This document shows positions 9,460 through 18,335 of a stretch of DNA of 64,000 nt, one piece after another. The DNA is from Candidatus Dormiibacterota bacterium (lineage in GTDB: Bacteria; Vulcanimicrobiota; Vulcanimicrobiia; Vulcanimicrobiales; Vulcanimicrobiaceae). The notes under the pieces were generated by a model. That model did not search any database, had not been told where the DNA came from, and saw nothing but the letters and a program-made list of their open reading frames with translations. Location of the stretch: positions 32,493-96,492 of the forward strand of contig DATKQG010000035.1 of the NCBI GenBank assembly GCA_035532835.1, written 5' to 3'. The position numbers and the translations under genes were made by a program. Numbering within the stretch: position 1 is the stretch's first letter; every line of letters starts with the position of its first letter.

Positions 9460-10353
9460 ATGGGTATGTCACCGCGCATGGACGAGCATATGATCGTGAA
9501 GCCGGCTTCGGAGCGCGACGGGGAGACCGTCCAGCTCTCGGATTCCGAGCGCAAGGAATCCAAGCGCCGGGTCGGCCTGCGCGCGGCCGTCGTCTTTGAA
9601 ACCGTGCGACGCGAGGGCGAGCAGGAGCTCGAACGGCCGATGGCCGCGCTCGCGTTCTCGGGCCTAGCCGCCGGCCTATCGATGGGATTCTCGCTGATCG
9701 CCACCGGCGTGATCCGCGCGTCGCTCCCCGATACGCCGTGGAGAGCGTTGGTCGAAAACTTTGGCTACACGCTCGGATTTTTGATCGTTGTGCTCGGGCG
9801 TCAGCAGCTCTTCACCGAAAATACCGTTACCGCCGTTCTCCCCTTTTTGGACCACACCGATGCGCGCACGTTCGGCAAGGTCGCTCGCCTCTGGGCTATC
9901 GTGCTGGTGACCAACCTGGTCGGAGCGCTCATCGTCGCGGTGGCCCTCGCACATACCGGCGCCTTTTCCCCGACGGTAAAGGCGGCGTTTCTGTCGATCG
10001 GCCGGGAAACGCTTTCGCACGGTTTTAACATCGTGCTGCTCAAGGGCATCTTTGCCGGTTGGCTCATCGCGCTGATGGTATGGCTTCTGCCTGCAGCAGA
10101 AAACTCGCGCGTCTCGGTCATCATCATCGTCACGTACATCGTCGGCGCGGCCGGCTTGAGCCACGTCGTCGCCGGTTCGGTCGAGGGGCTTTACGCCGTC
10201 GTCAGCGGCGCCGCATCGTGGCCCGCGTACCTCGTCGGCTTTCTTCTGCCCGTGTTTATCGGCAACTCCATCGGCGGGGTGCTCTTGGTGTCGATGATCA
10301 ACTACGGCCAGGTCGCGACCGAGAGCGACGAGCCGCGTGCTACGACTCGCTAA
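9460..10353 (+). CDS. Formate/nitrite transporter family membrane channel
   Basis: FNT-family pentameric channel subunit, closest in layout to the YfdC-type branch with a long hydrophilic N-terminus (about 60 residues). Six hydrophobic segments follow: [58 protein letters not shown], a long helix with [36 protein letters not shown] and [19 protein letters not shown]. The ENTVTAV and GNSIGG motifs match FNT re-entrant loops. Substrate not deducible. Several in-frame ATGs (9460, 9466, 9478, 9490) make the start uncertain. Its 3' end overlaps recX tail-to-tail by 14 bp. Confidence 0.85.
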   Translation: MGMSPRMDEHMIVKPASERDGETVQLSDSERKESKRRVGLRAAVVFETVRREGEQELERPMAALAFSGLAAGLSMGFSLIATGVIRASLPDTPWRALVENFGYTLGFLIVVLGRQQLFTENTVTAVLPFLDHTDARTFGKVARLWAIVLVTNLVGALIVAVALAHTGAFSPTVKAAFLSIGRETLSHGFNIVLLKGIFAGWLIALMVWLLPAAENSRVSVIIIVTYIVGAAGLSHVVAGSVEGLYAVVSGAASWPAYLVGFLLPVFIGNSIGGVLLVSMINYGQVATESDEPRATTR

Positions 10354-10810
10354 GATCGATTCCGGCAAGCGGACCATGCGTAGCCGCATGTTCGCGCAGC
10401 ACGCGATAGATGATCGACGCGGGGAAGCCTAAGCGTTCGAGACCGCGAGCCGCTGATGGATAGCTCATGTTGTTTTTTTTTCGCAGAAGACTACCCAATG
10501 CCGCGCCGCAACGATCTGCCTGCGATGCCTCTAGCGCCTCGACGGCCGTGCGCGCGGCATCGCGATCGATGCCCTTACGCACGAGTTCGCCGACGAGGCG
10601 GGCATCTCCGATGGCCCTGCGTTTACCCTCGACGTAGAGTTGCGCGAAAAGCCGGTCGTCGAGAAATCCCTCCGCCCGGCAACGATCGACGACGCCACGA
10701 ATGGCGTCGTCCTCGTATCCGCGGCGTTCGAGCCGCTGCCAGAGTTGCGCTTCGGTGAGCCGTTGCCGCGCGAGCAAACCGAGCGCCGCCGCATACGGGC
10801 TCCTCGCCAT
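10340..10810 (-). CDS. recX: Regulatory protein RecX
   Basis: RecA modulator that binds the RecA filament. 156 aa, three-helix repeats characteristic of the family: [24 protein letters not shown], then [26 protein letters not shown], then [19 protein letters not shown]. It begins 3 bp after the recA stop, the classical recA-recX arrangement. A stretch of eight T residues reading into Lys codons (KKNN) is a possible slippage site. Start ATG 10810. Confidence 0.93.
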   Translation of the reverse strand: MARSPYAAALGLLARQRLTEAQLWQRLERRGYEDDAIRGVVDRCRAEGFLDDRLFAQLYVEGKRRAIGDARLVGELVRKGIDRDAARTAVEALEASQADRCGAALGSLLRKKNNMSYPSAARGLERLGFPASIIYRVLREHAATHGPLAGIDLSES

Positions 10811-10813
10811 CGC

Positions 10814-11857
10814 TTACTCTTCGCTGACGGTAACCGCGTTTGCCGAACCGTTTTTCGAAACCGTTCCGGCCAACGCTTCGCGAATTTTCGTCTCGATCTC
10901 GGCCGCCATATCGCTGTGCTCTTCCAAAAACGCTTTCGCATTTTCGCGACCCTGACCGATGCGGTTGTCGCCGTACGTGTACCACGACCCGCTCTTGCCG
11001 ACGATGTTCTGCTCGAGCGCGACATCGAGAATCGAGCCCATCTTCGAAATACCGCGGCCGTACGTGATGTCGAACTCCGCCTGTCGGAATGGCGGCGCAA
11101 CTTTATTTTTCACCACTTTGACGCGGGTGCGCGTGCCGACGACATCCTGGCCGACCTTGATCTGTTCGAGCTTACGCACGTCGAGCCGAATCGATGCGTA
11201 GAATTTGAGCGCGCGGCCACCCGACGTCGTTTCGGGGCTGCCGAACATCACGCCGACCTTTTCGCGAAGCTGGTTGATGAAGATCATCACCGCTTTGCTG
11301 CGCGAGATCGCGGAAGTGAGCTTTCGTAGCGCTTGCGACATCAAGCGAGCCTGCAGGCCGACGTGGGCATCGCCCATGTCTCCTTCGAGTTCGGCTTTGG
11401 TAACGAGGGCGGCGACCGAATCGACGACGATGACGTCGACGGCGTTGCTGCGCGTGAGCATCTCGGCGATTTCGAGCGCTTGTTCGCCGGTATCGGGCTG
11501 CGAAACCAGGAGGTTATCGAGATCGATGCCGAGCGCTGCGGCGTAGTTGGGATCGAGCGCGTGTTCGACGTCGATGAACGCCGCCGTGCCGCCGCTCTTT
11601 TGCGCTTCGGCAATCGCATGCAGCGCGAGCGTCGTCTTACCGCTCGATTCCGGCCCATAGATCTCGACGATGCGTCCGCGCGGGAAGCCGCCGACGCCTA
11701 GTGCCAAGTCGAGCGCGATCGAACCGCTCCGAATCACCTCGAAGGAGAGGCGCTCCTGAAAATCGCCCATCCGCATAATCGACCCCTTGCCGAATTGACG
11801 CTCGATCTGCGCCAATGCGTTTCCGAGGGCTACTTGCCGTTCGTCTTGCGCCGCCAT
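10814..11857 (-). CDS. recA: Recombinase RecA
   Basis: DNA strand-exchange ATPase for homologous recombination and SOS activation. 347 aa. Walker [10 protein letters not shown], Walker [11 protein letters not shown], loop regions with [27 protein letters not shown], and the C-terminal acidic tail are all standard. The chosen ATG 11857 is preceded by AAAGGA at proper spacing; an in-frame upstream extension of 20 codons lacks family similarity. I looked for a SOS box upstream in the Gram-positive or enteric consensus and saw none. recX follows. Confidence 0.98.
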   Translation of the reverse strand: MAAQDERQVALGNALAQIERQFGKGSIMRMGDFQERLSFEVIRSGSIALDLALGVGGFPRGRIVEIYGPESSGKTTLALHAIAEAQKSGGTAAFIDVEHALDPNYAAALGIDLDNLLVSQPDTGEQALEIAEMLTRSNAVDVIVVDSVAALVTKAELEGDMGDAHVGLQARLMSQALRKLTSAISRSKAVMIFINQLREKVGVMFGSPETTSGGRALKFYASIRLDVRKLEQIKVGQDVVGTRTRVKVVKNKVAPPFRQAEFDITYGRGISKMGSILDVALEQNIVGKSGSWYTYGDNRIGQGRENAKAFLEEHSDMAAEIETKIREALAGTVSKNGSANAVTVSEE

Positions 11858-11938
11858 GCTCGTTCCTTTCGAAGTTTTGGTGCTCTTGCTGGTTGGTGGT
11901 GTTTCGATGACCTTCACCCCATCACGCTCTCACATAGG

Positions 11939-11958
11939 AATGCCAAGTGGGTGGCATT
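11939..11958. repeat. Perfect inverted repeat between ftsY and recA
   Basis: AATGCCA and TGGCATT arms separated by 6 nt, overlapping the ftsY stop codon and lying about 80 bp upstream of recA. It could be an operator or a weak ftsY terminator; there is no T-run. Confidence 0.35.
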
Positions 11959-12886
11959 ACGATCGTACCGATTCCGGCGCATCGTCGAAGAGCGCACGCG
12001 TAAATTCGGAGGGAACGAACGGCCGCAGCGCGTCCGCCGATTCGCCCAGGCCGATGAATTTAATCGGGATCTCGAGCGTATCGACGATGGCGACGAGCAC
12101 GCCGCCCTTGGCGGTGGAATCCAGCTTCGTCACGATCACCCCGGTGAGTTCGGCCGTTTCGTTGAAGAGTTTTGCTTGAGAGATCGCGTTCTGGCCGGTC
12201 GTGCCGTCGACCACCAGTAGCGTCTCCGCCGGCGGGGCGCCGAGCTCGCGCTCGATCACGCGTCGCATTTTTTTGAGTTCTTCCATGAGGTTGGTCTTGT
12301 TCTGCAAACGACCGGCCGTATCGATGAGAATGACATCGACGCCGCGCGCCACGCCCGCTCGAATTCCGTCGAAAACCACCGATGCCGGGTCGGCGCCGGC
12401 CGCTCCGCGGACGATGTCGCTGCCGCTGCGTTCGGCCCAAATCTGCAACTGTTCGGCCGCCGCGGCGCGAAACGTATCTCCGGCCACGAGCAGCACGCGT
12501 TTGCCCTGAGCCCGCAGCGCGGTGGCGAGCTTGCCGATCGTCGTGGTTTTGCCGCTTCCGTTCACGCCGACGACGAGAACGGCCGCCGGATGGGCGGCGA
12601 GCTGTAGCTCGGGATGCGGAAGCGTCAAGAACCGCTCGACATCTTTATGAAAGCGCGCCACGGCTTGAGCGGTGGTTTTCCACGCCTCCTGTTTCGCGAC
12701 CGTCTGGAGTCCGCGACAGATCTTCTGCGTGGTGGGGACCCCGAAGTCCGCCAACACGAGTAGCTCCTCGAGCTCGTCCCAAAATTCGGGCGTCAGCGGC
12801 TTCTCGGCGCGGCCGAGGCCCTGTACCGCCGCAAATGTTTCGCGGGCCTTGCCCAGCGAACCGCGTAGTCGCTCAAACCAGTTCAC
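11957..12886 (-). CDS. ftsY: Signal recognition particle receptor FtsY
   Basis: GTPase that docks SRP-ribosome complexes at the membrane. 309 aa from GTG 12886. Short N-terminal A region then NG domain: P-loop GVNGSGKTTTIGKLA, DTFRAAAAEQL, G3 DTAGRLQNKTNLM, G4 TKLDSTAKGG and the IGLGES closing motif. This is FtsY rather than FlhF despite the flagellar neighbours, because of the DTFRAAA and TKLDSTAKGG signatures. Upstream in-frame codons would run through an intergenic hairpin cluster, so the GTG is preferred. Confidence 0.96.
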   Translation of the reverse strand: MNWFERLRGSLGKARETFAAVQGLGRAEKPLTPEFWDELEELLVLADFGVPTTQKICRGLQTVAKQEAWKTTAQAVARFHKDVERFLTLPHPELQLAAHPAAVLVVGVNGSGKTTTIGKLATALRAQGKRVLLVAGDTFRAAAAEQLQIWAERSGSDIVRGAAGADPASVVFDGIRAGVARGVDVILIDTAGRLQNKTNLMEELKKMRRVIERELGAPPAETLLVVDGTTGQNAISQAKLFNETAELTGVIVTKLDSTAKGGVLVAIVDTLEIPIKFIGLGESADALRPFVPSEFTRALFDDAPESVRS

Positions 12887-12926
12887 GGAGTACGCCCATT
12901 TCCCAAAAACTATCGAACTCCTGTTC

Positions 12927-13006
12927 GGGTTAAGGCTTCGCCTTAACCCATCGCCCTTCGGGCCCAAAGGAATTGTTTTAGGGCCCTGCGCCCCGCTCTT
13001 AGTGGG
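12927..13006. repeat. Cluster of short hairpins between ftsY and the FlhB-like gene
   Basis: At least three consecutive small palindromes: a perfect 10-bp stem with TTC loop at 12927-12949, a 4-bp GCCC/GGGC stem with TTC loop at 12953-12963, and GC-rich stems around 12981-12994 and 12992-13006, the last overlapping the FlhB-like stop codon. This may act as a terminator/processing region; a similar cluster lies at 40265-40325. Confidence 0.5.
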
Positions 13007-13301
13007 GGGTTTTGGATTCTGCGTCTACGCGGAAGACGTAGGCTAGGACTTCGGCTACGACGGCGTAGAGTTCGCGGGGAATGTAGTCGCTGACGTCCAG
13101 ATGCGCGAGCGCTTCGACCAGCCCGGCGTCTTCGTAGAGCGGGATGCCGTGTTCTTTTGCCACGGCTAAAATCTGTTCCGCCGTAACGCCGCGCCCCACC
13201 GCCACGATTTGCGGTGGCTCGCTCTTGCTCGGGTCGTAGGTCAGCGCGGCCGCCGCCGGGCGCTTGTACCGCCCTTTGCGGAAATCGAAGAATCGATTCA
13301 T
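12999..13301 (-). CDS. FlhB C-terminal-domain-like protein (YlqH type)
   Basis: Small 100-aa protein matching only the post-cleavage cytoplasmic part of the export-switch protein FlhB/EscU: AAALTYDPSKSEPPQIVAVGRG, AKEHGIPLYEDAGLVEALAHLDVSDYIPRELYAVVAEVLAYVF. The NPTH autocleavage motif and all transmembrane helices are absent. Such stand-alone FlhB-like proteins (YlqH/FlhX) can partly substitute for the FlhB C-terminal fragment in some bacteria. Its ATG overlaps the stop of the FliK-like gene, mirroring the Bacillus ylqG-ylqH pair. Confidence 0.85.
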   Translation of the reverse strand: MNRFFDFRKGRYKRPAAAALTYDPSKSEPPQIVAVGRGVTAEQILAVAKEHGIPLYEDAGLVEALAHLDVSDYIPRELYAVVAEVLAYVFRVDAESKTPH

Positions 13302-15136
13302 GCGTGCAAATCCAACTGAGCGGCCGGCGGCTCGTCCGGCTCGACGGACGCCGGTGCGGCAGCCTCGGCCGCGGCACGAACGGGAGCGACGTCGGCGCCG
13401 ATCGCGGAGACCCGATAACGCAGGTGCTCTAAGCGCGATCGCAGATCGGCAAGCGTGGAACGAAAGCGAGCCGCGGCGCCCGAGCGCTCGGTTTTGACGC
13501 TCACGCTGACCTCGCGCCCAACCGCCTGCAAATCGATCGCGACGGTTCCGAGCGTTTTGGTATCCAGCACGAAAGCGACGTGAAAGCTATCCCCGTCGAG
13601 CGAGGCACCTTTACGAGCATCGCGCGCGATGCGCAACTGCGTCGGAGCGCCGCCGTCGCGATAGAACACCGGGACCGAAATCAGCATCGCGTTCGGATCG
13701 CTCTGGCGCGCGTTCAAAACGTTCAATTGCGCAGCGGTGATTGCGTTGAGCGCGCTACCGAGAGCTGCGGGAAGATTCGGCGCGCCGCCGTTCGGGGGCG
13801 CTTGCAGCAGCGACATGATCGCCGTTTTGACATCGAGTGCCAACGCGGCGCTGCGCTCGGCGACTTGCGCTTGCGTGGCCGGCGGCAGCACCAGCGCGGG
13901 CGCGTTAGGCTGCGCGGGCACCGTGCGTTCTTCAAACGCAGCGGGGGCCGCCGTGCCGAGCGCCGGCTCTTGCTCCGGCTGTTCGAGCGCGGTGAACGCT
14001 CGAACGATGGCCGCAAATTTTGATTCGCGCCCATCGAGAACGTTGCTCACGTACGATGCCAGTTGTTCCGCCAGCGTACGCGTATTCGACGGATCGATGC
14101 GGCCGGTAAACGAGAGCAGGCCGCGTAGTCCCGGCACGCGCGGGTCGCCGGCCGGCGTCTGCGCGAGCGCTCGCTCCAGCGCAGCAAACGCACGCGGTAT
14201 CTCGCGAACGCCCTGGGCGAGGATCCGGGCGGCGGCCAGCGTTAATGCGGTTTGCGGCACGCGCAGCCGGCTCAGGAGCGCCTGCTCGGGCGAAACGGAT
14301 TGGGAGGGGGCCGCCGCTACCGCCGCCGGAGTCTGCCGCGCCGGGAGCATCGGAGCCCGTTCGGGGCCCGGCGCCGTCGACGCTCGAGCCGTCGCTTCGG
14401 CCGCGGGATCGGTCCCGATACGGGCTCCGATCTCGGCCGAGGTCGCCCGGGCGGCGGCGATCCGCGCCTCGATCTCGGCTTGAATCGGCTGGACGGGCAG
14501 CCCCGTTTGCGGCTGCGCGGCCGTCGTCTGCGGGAGCGCCGGCCCCGCCCGAAGGGCTGCCGCCGCGAATACGGCCGGCGAAGGCGCCATACTGCCGGTC
14601 GGAATCGCGGGTGAAGGATTGGGCCCCGCTGCAGGCTGATTCGGTGCGGCGGCGCTCGGCGGCTCGGGGGCCTGCTGCGGCAGTACGCGCAACGGGACGC
14701 GGTCGCTAGGCGATCCGGCGACCGGCGGCCCGGGGGCTTGCGGGCTCGGCACCTCGGTTTGGAGCACCGCGGAGGCCGGTGCGCCCGCGGCCGGCGGCTC
14801 GAGGGCGACCGGCGGGGGTAGGTTCGCGGGGTCGGCAACCCCCAAATTTCGAACCAGGATCTGGCTCCCCGAAAATCCGGTGACTTGCAGCGCGAGCGTT
14901 TCGCCGGGGTAGACGCCTTGCGGCAGCGACGCGACGACCGTCTGCCCGAGAAACGAGAGCAGATCGTTACCGCCGGATGGCGGAAGAATCGTGGCCGGGA
15001 TGACGTCGCCGACCGAAACCTGAGCTTGCAGCACCCCGGCCGACACGCCGAGGTCGATGGTTGCCTGCGCGATCGCTTGTTGCGCCGCGGCCACCGCTTC
15101 GAGCCCGAACGCGGCTAACGGATCGAACGAGGCCAT
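13298..15136 (-). CDS. FliK/YlqG-like flagellar hook-length control family protein
   Basis: 612 aa. The middle third (about residues 110-300) is extremely Pro/Ala-rich and low in complexity. The C-terminal 130 residues look like the FliK C-terminal domain: VFYRDGGAPTQLRIARD, then HVAFVLDTKTLGTVAIDLQ and VSVSVKTERSGAAARF. The N-terminal LQAQVSVGDVIPATILPPS resembles the N-terminal part of YlqG-type proteins. FliK measures hook length and triggers the substrate switch through FlhB; here the partner FlhB-like gene is translationally coupled downstream. The exact orthology (FliK versus YlqG) is uncertain. Confidence 0.75.
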   Translation of the reverse strand: MASFDPLAAFGLEAVAAAQQAIAQATIDLGVSAGVLQAQVSVGDVIPATILPPSGGNDLLSFLGQTVVASLPQGVYPGETLALQVTGFSGSQILVRNLGVADPANLPPPVALEPPAAGAPASAVLQTEVPSPQAPGPPVAGSPSDRVPLRVLPQQAPEPPSAAAPNQPAAGPNPSPAIPTGSMAPSPAVFAAAALRAGPALPQTTAAQPQTGLPVQPIQAEIEARIAAARATSAEIGARIGTDPAAEATARASTAPGPERAPMLPARQTPAAVAAAPSQSVSPEQALLSRLRVPQTALTLAAARILAQGVREIPRAFAALERALAQTPAGDPRVPGLRGLLSFTGRIDPSNTRTLAEQLASYVSNVLDGRESKFAAIVRAFTALEQPEQEPALGTAAPAAFEERTVPAQPNAPALVLPPATQAQVAERSAALALDVKTAIMSLLQAPPNGGAPNLPAALGSALNAITAAQLNVLNARQSDPNAMLISVPVFYRDGGAPTQLRIARDARKGASLDGDSFHVAFVLDTKTLGTVAIDLQAVGREVSVSVKTERSGAAARFRSTLADLRSRLEHLRYRVSAIGADVAPVRAAAEAAAPASVEPDEPPAAQLDLHA

Positions 15137-15139
15137 GCC

Positions 15140-15460
15140 CTAAACAACGACGTCGATGAAGTGCTCGCCGTCGCCGGCCAGGATCGCGGACGAATCTATA
15201 AAGGGAGCGTCGTGGGGCTGACGTTGCTCCGGCGTGTACGAATCGGCGTTTCCGCCTCCGTCCGCATCGGCGCGCAGATGAGCGCTCTCCGTATCGGCGG
15301 TCTCCGCGATCGTCTCCTCGCGCTGGTGCACCTGATTGGCGAACGCCACCTGCGCGGCTTGCTGGGCTATTCCAGGTGCATTCTGCTCGCTGCTAACCAG
15401 GGCCGCGTTCTGCGGCCCAGCCAGGTAAGCGAGTTGCAGATCCACGGGACGAATCGCCAT
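15140..15460 (-). CDS. Small flagellar-cluster protein next to sigma factor
   Basis: 106 aa, hydrophilic, no signal or membrane segment. The N-terminus MAIRPVDLQLAY followed by a Gln/Ala-rich helix resembles short proteins of unknown function encoded beside the flagellar sigma factor in clostridial motility operons (recalled resemblance, not searched). The start ATG 15460 has a strong GGGGGGAAA ribosome-binding site. Its first 68 bp overlap the 3' end of the sigma-factor gene in another frame. The FliK-like gene begins 4 bp downstream. Confidence 0.65.
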   Translation of the reverse strand: MAIRPVDLQLAYLAGPQNAALVSSEQNAPGIAQQAAQVAFANQVHQREETIAETADTESAHLRADADGGGNADSYTPEQRQPHDAPFIDSSAILAGDGEHFIDVVV

Positions 15461-16319
15461 GGTCGGGTATTTCCCCCCGCACGGTAAGTTCTACTCTACC
15501 ATCGGCCGAAGGAACGGGCTTCCTGAGATATTTTTGCTTGATCGTCGGGTCGTCGTCGCGGTAGCCCAGATCCTCGCGGAGCTCCTTCAATCGTTGGCGT
15601 AAATGAATCACGGCTTGAGCGTGAATCTGCGAGACGCGCGACTCGGATACCCCAAGCGCGCCTTTGATTTCTTTGAGGGTCTGCCCCTCGAAGTAGTAGA
15701 GGCTGATCACCGTGCGCTCTTGCTGCGGCAGGCTTTCGACCGCGCGAACCAGTTCGACCCGAACCTCGTGCGCCTCGACCTCGACGGTCACGTCGTTGTC
15801 GTCGTCCTTTAGCGTGTCGACCAGTGGAATTTCGTAGCCTTTTTCGTTTGGCAGAAACTCCTCGAGCGAGAGCACCGAGGTGCCGCGCACTCGCTGCACG
15901 AGCTGATCCAGCTCCTTCTTCGAGAGGCCGAGCTTGGCCGCGACTTCATCTTCGGTAGGGGCTCGACCGTGCTCGGTTTCGAGCTCCGCGAAGGCGCGCT
16001 CGAGTTCTCTGGCACGCTGGCGAACGGCGCGCGGAACCCAATCCAGCGAGCGAAGCGCATCTAAAATTGCGCCGTTAATGCGCGTGATCGCATACGTTTC
16101 GAATTTGACGCCTCGGCCGTCGTCGTATTTTTCGATCGCGTCGATCAGGCCCAATATTCCATCGTTGATGAGATCGTTAATCTCAACATTCGGCGGCAAA
16201 TTAACGGAGATGCGACCGGCCACATACTTGACCAAATGCAAGTATTTATGCACGATCTCTTCTCGCGAAAGTTCGACGCCGCCGATGACGTAGCGGCGCT
16301 GACTACGGCCCAGCTTCAT
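15393..16319 (-). CDS. fliA: Flagellar/WhiG-type sigma-28 factor
   Basis: RNA polymerase sigma factor of the FliA/SigD/WhiG group, expected to direct late flagellar and chemotaxis promoters. 308 aa. Region 2: LVKYVAGRISVNLPPNVEINDLINDGILGLIDAIEKYD; WVPRAVRQRARELERA (region 3 entry); region 4: SLPQQERTVISLYYFEGQTLKEI with the helix-turn-helix GVSESRVSQIHAQAVIHLRQRL. ATG 16319 with GGGG upstream is preferred to an ATG 6 codons earlier. The C-terminal about 50 residues beyond region 4 are unusual and partly overlap the next gene. Located between cheB and flagellar genes. Confidence 0.93.
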   Translation of the reverse strand: MKLGRSQRRYVIGGVELSREEIVHKYLHLVKYVAGRISVNLPPNVEINDLINDGILGLIDAIEKYDDGRGVKFETYAITRINGAILDALRSLDWVPRAVRQRARELERAFAELETEHGRAPTEDEVAAKLGLSKKELDQLVQRVRGTSVLSLEEFLPNEKGYEIPLVDTLKDDDNDVTVEVEAHEVRVELVRAVESLPQQERTVISLYYFEGQTLKEIKGALGVSESRVSQIHAQAVIHLRQRLKELREDLGYRDDDPTIKQKYLRKPVPSADGRVELTVRGEIPDHGDSSRGSATRLPGWAAERGPG

Positions 16320-16413
16320 GCAACCCCATTCGCGCAACGCGCGCTTGAGCCGGATAATTCACAGTCTATCCACAGCTTCCTACCCACGGCTCCAATCGTT
16401 GCCATTCGATCGG

Positions 16414-17487
16414 TTAAGCCTTCGCCGCGCCGACCAGTTCGTTGAGCACGTATGGCATATCGTCGAGCGCTGCAACCCGATCCACCAATCCCTCCTTCGC
16501 CGCCGCGCGGGGCATCCCGTAGACCACGCACGTCGCCTCATCTTGCCCGACGACGTAGCCGCCGCGCTCCTTGATTTTCCGAAGGCCGCGCACGCCGTCT
16601 TGTCCCATTCCGGTCAGAATGACGCCGAGCGACGAGGCTCCGAAAATCTCCGCAACGTGTTCGTCCATCACGTCGACGCTGGGAACGTGCAACGAAGTAC
16701 CGTCGTCGTCAACCAAACGGACCTCGATATCGCCGAGTGAACGATGCAAAGAGAGTTGCCTGCCGGATGGGACGATGAACGCCACGCCCGGCTTGAGAAA
16801 CATTCCGGTGGCGGCCTCGACGACCCGAATTTTACTGAGCGCATTCAATCGATCGGCAAGCGGCCGCGTGAATCCGAGCGGCATGTGCTGAACGATCACG
16901 ATCGGCGTCGGAAAGCCCTGCGGAAGATACGGTATCACGTGGGATAGCGCGACCGGCCCGCCGGTGGACGTACCGATCGCTACGCAAGCAAAGGGCTCGC
17001 GCCCTTGGCGCGGATGCTGGGACGGTGGCGAGGGCGGAGCCTTGCGTTCGGCGACGCGCGGGAGCGGGCTCTCGACGAACGGGCGCGCGCCGCGGCGGGC
17101 GAAGGTGCGGATCTTCCGAACGAGATCGCGGGCGACTTCGTTAATATTCGTATAGGCGGCATCTGGTTTCGCGATGAAATCGACCGCTCCGTTTTCGAGC
17201 GCACGAAACGTCGTTTCCGCTCCGTCTCGCGTGAGCGTACTGACCATGATGATCGGCACGCGATGATGGGCCGCGATCTGACGAACCGCTTCCAATCCCC
17301 CGATGCCCGGCATCTCGACGTCCATCGTAATGATGTCGGGATTGACTTGTTCGGCCTTGGCGATCGCCTCCTCGCCGCTACGAGCCGTCGCGACCACGTG
17401 AACGTCCGGCTCGTTCTCCAGCATCTTCGTGATCGCGCGTCGCATGAACGCCGAGTCGTCGACGACCAAGACATTGATGTGATCCAC
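16414..17487 (-). CDS. cheB: Chemotaxis protein-glutamate methylesterase CheB
   Basis: Demethylates and deamidates chemoreceptors for adaptation. 357 aa, GTG start. The N-terminal receiver domain has VVDDSAFMRR and phospho-Asp in IITMDVEMPGIGG; a proline-rich linker (about 140-160) leads to the esterase with catalytic Ser in GTSTGGP, His in VQHMPLGFT and Asp in LTGMGQDGVRG. cheR lies 4 bp upstream, and the sigma factor follows after 95 bp. Single copy visible; no receptor or CheA in the window. Confidence 0.97.
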   Translation of the reverse strand: MDHINVLVVDDSAFMRRAITKMLENEPDVHVVATARSGEEAIAKAEQVNPDIITMDVEMPGIGGLEAVRQIAAHHRVPIIMVSTLTRDGAETTFRALENGAVDFIAKPDAAYTNINEVARDLVRKIRTFARRGARPFVESPLPRVAERKAPPSPPSQHPRQGREPFACVAIGTSTGGPVALSHVIPYLPQGFPTPIVIVQHMPLGFTRPLADRLNALSKIRVVEAATGMFLKPGVAFIVPSGRQLSLHRSLGDIEVRLVDDDGTSLHVPSVDVMDEHVAEIFGASSLGVILTGMGQDGVRGLRKIKERGGYVVGQDEATCVVYGMPRAAAKEGLVDRVAALDDMPYVLNELVGAAKA

Positions 17488-17491
17488 GAAG

Positions 17492-18322
17492 CTAATCCGC
17501 CTTCCGTCGGTAGTAGATGGCTTTGGGCGTGACGAGCGGTTCGTACAAGTCGGTAATCCTCATGATCGATTCGGCGTGGCCGAGAAACAAGAATCCGCCC
17601 GGGCGTAAGGCTTTTGCGAACGCCTCCACGACGCGCTTTTGTGTCGGCTTATCGAAATAAATCAACACGTTTCGGCAAAAAATCGCGTCGTGAATACCCA
17701 TGGCGGCGACCGCTCGTTCGTCGAGCAAGTTGATTCGCGAAAAATCGACCATCTGTTTTACGTCATCGTTGAGGAAAAAGCCGCCTTGAAACGGACGAAA
17801 GTACTTTTGAACCATTTCGGGCGGCGTCGCCCGAAATGAAAGTTCGCGATAGAACGCCGTCGCCGCGCGATCGAGGGCGCGCGGCGAAAGGTCGGTTGCA
17901 CGGATGGTGATACTGGAAGTTTGCAATCGCCGTCCTTCGCGCAGCATCATCGCGATCGTGTACGGCTCTTCCCCGGTCGAACTCGCCGACGACCAAATCC
18001 GCAAGCGTCCGCCGTTCGTCTTGAGCGCTTCATCGACGACGTCGCTCACGAGTACGTCGAGCTGCGATCTCTCGCGAAAAAAATACGTCTCGTTGTTCGT
18101 CAGGACCGAAGCGAGCTCGCCCCACTCGGTCTCACGCTCCGGGGACGACGTGAGGAAACGATGGTACTCGGTAAACGTCGAGACGCGACACTTGAGCAAA
18201 CGCGTCTGCAAGCGGCTCTGCAAAAGAAACAGCTTCGTGTCGTCGTAGAAAATGCCGAAGCGCGAACGGATGATGTCGCGCAACGCCTGGAATTCCGCTT
18301 CCGAGATGATGGTCGTCGACAC
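17492..18322 (-). CDS. cheR: Chemoreceptor methyltransferase CheR
   Basis: SAM-dependent glutamate methyltransferase acting on chemoreceptors, counterpart of CheB. 276 aa from GTG 18322. The N-terminal helical domain contains FGIFYDDTKLFLLQSRL and NNETYFFRE; the catalytic domain shows the SAM motif RIWSSASSTGEEPYTIAM, then FCRNVLIYFDKPTQKRVV and PGGFLFLGHAES. All family landmarks are present. It starts 14 bp after the flavoprotein gene and is followed directly by cheB. Confidence 0.97.
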   Translation of the reverse strand: MSTTIISEAEFQALRDIIRSRFGIFYDDTKLFLLQSRLQTRLLKCRVSTFTEYHRFLTSSPERETEWGELASVLTNNETYFFRERSQLDVLVSDVVDEALKTNGGRLRIWSSASSTGEEPYTIAMMLREGRRLQTSSITIRATDLSPRALDRAATAFYRELSFRATPPEMVQKYFRPFQGGFFLNDDVKQMVDFSRINLLDERAVAAMGIHDAIFCRNVLIYFDKPTQKRVVEAFAKALRPGGFLFLGHAESIMRITDLYEPLVTPKAIYYRRKAD

Positions 18323-18335
18323 GATCGGTTATCGG

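Noticed and set aside
11858..11956. SOS/LexA operator upstream of recA
   Set aside because: Neither the Gram-positive nor the enteric LexA consensus is present; only an unrelated inverted repeat was found.
16360..16375. TATCCACAG-like DnaA box
   Set aside because: Single imperfect copy between the sigma factor and cheB, with no dnaA/dnaN nor box cluster; not an origin.
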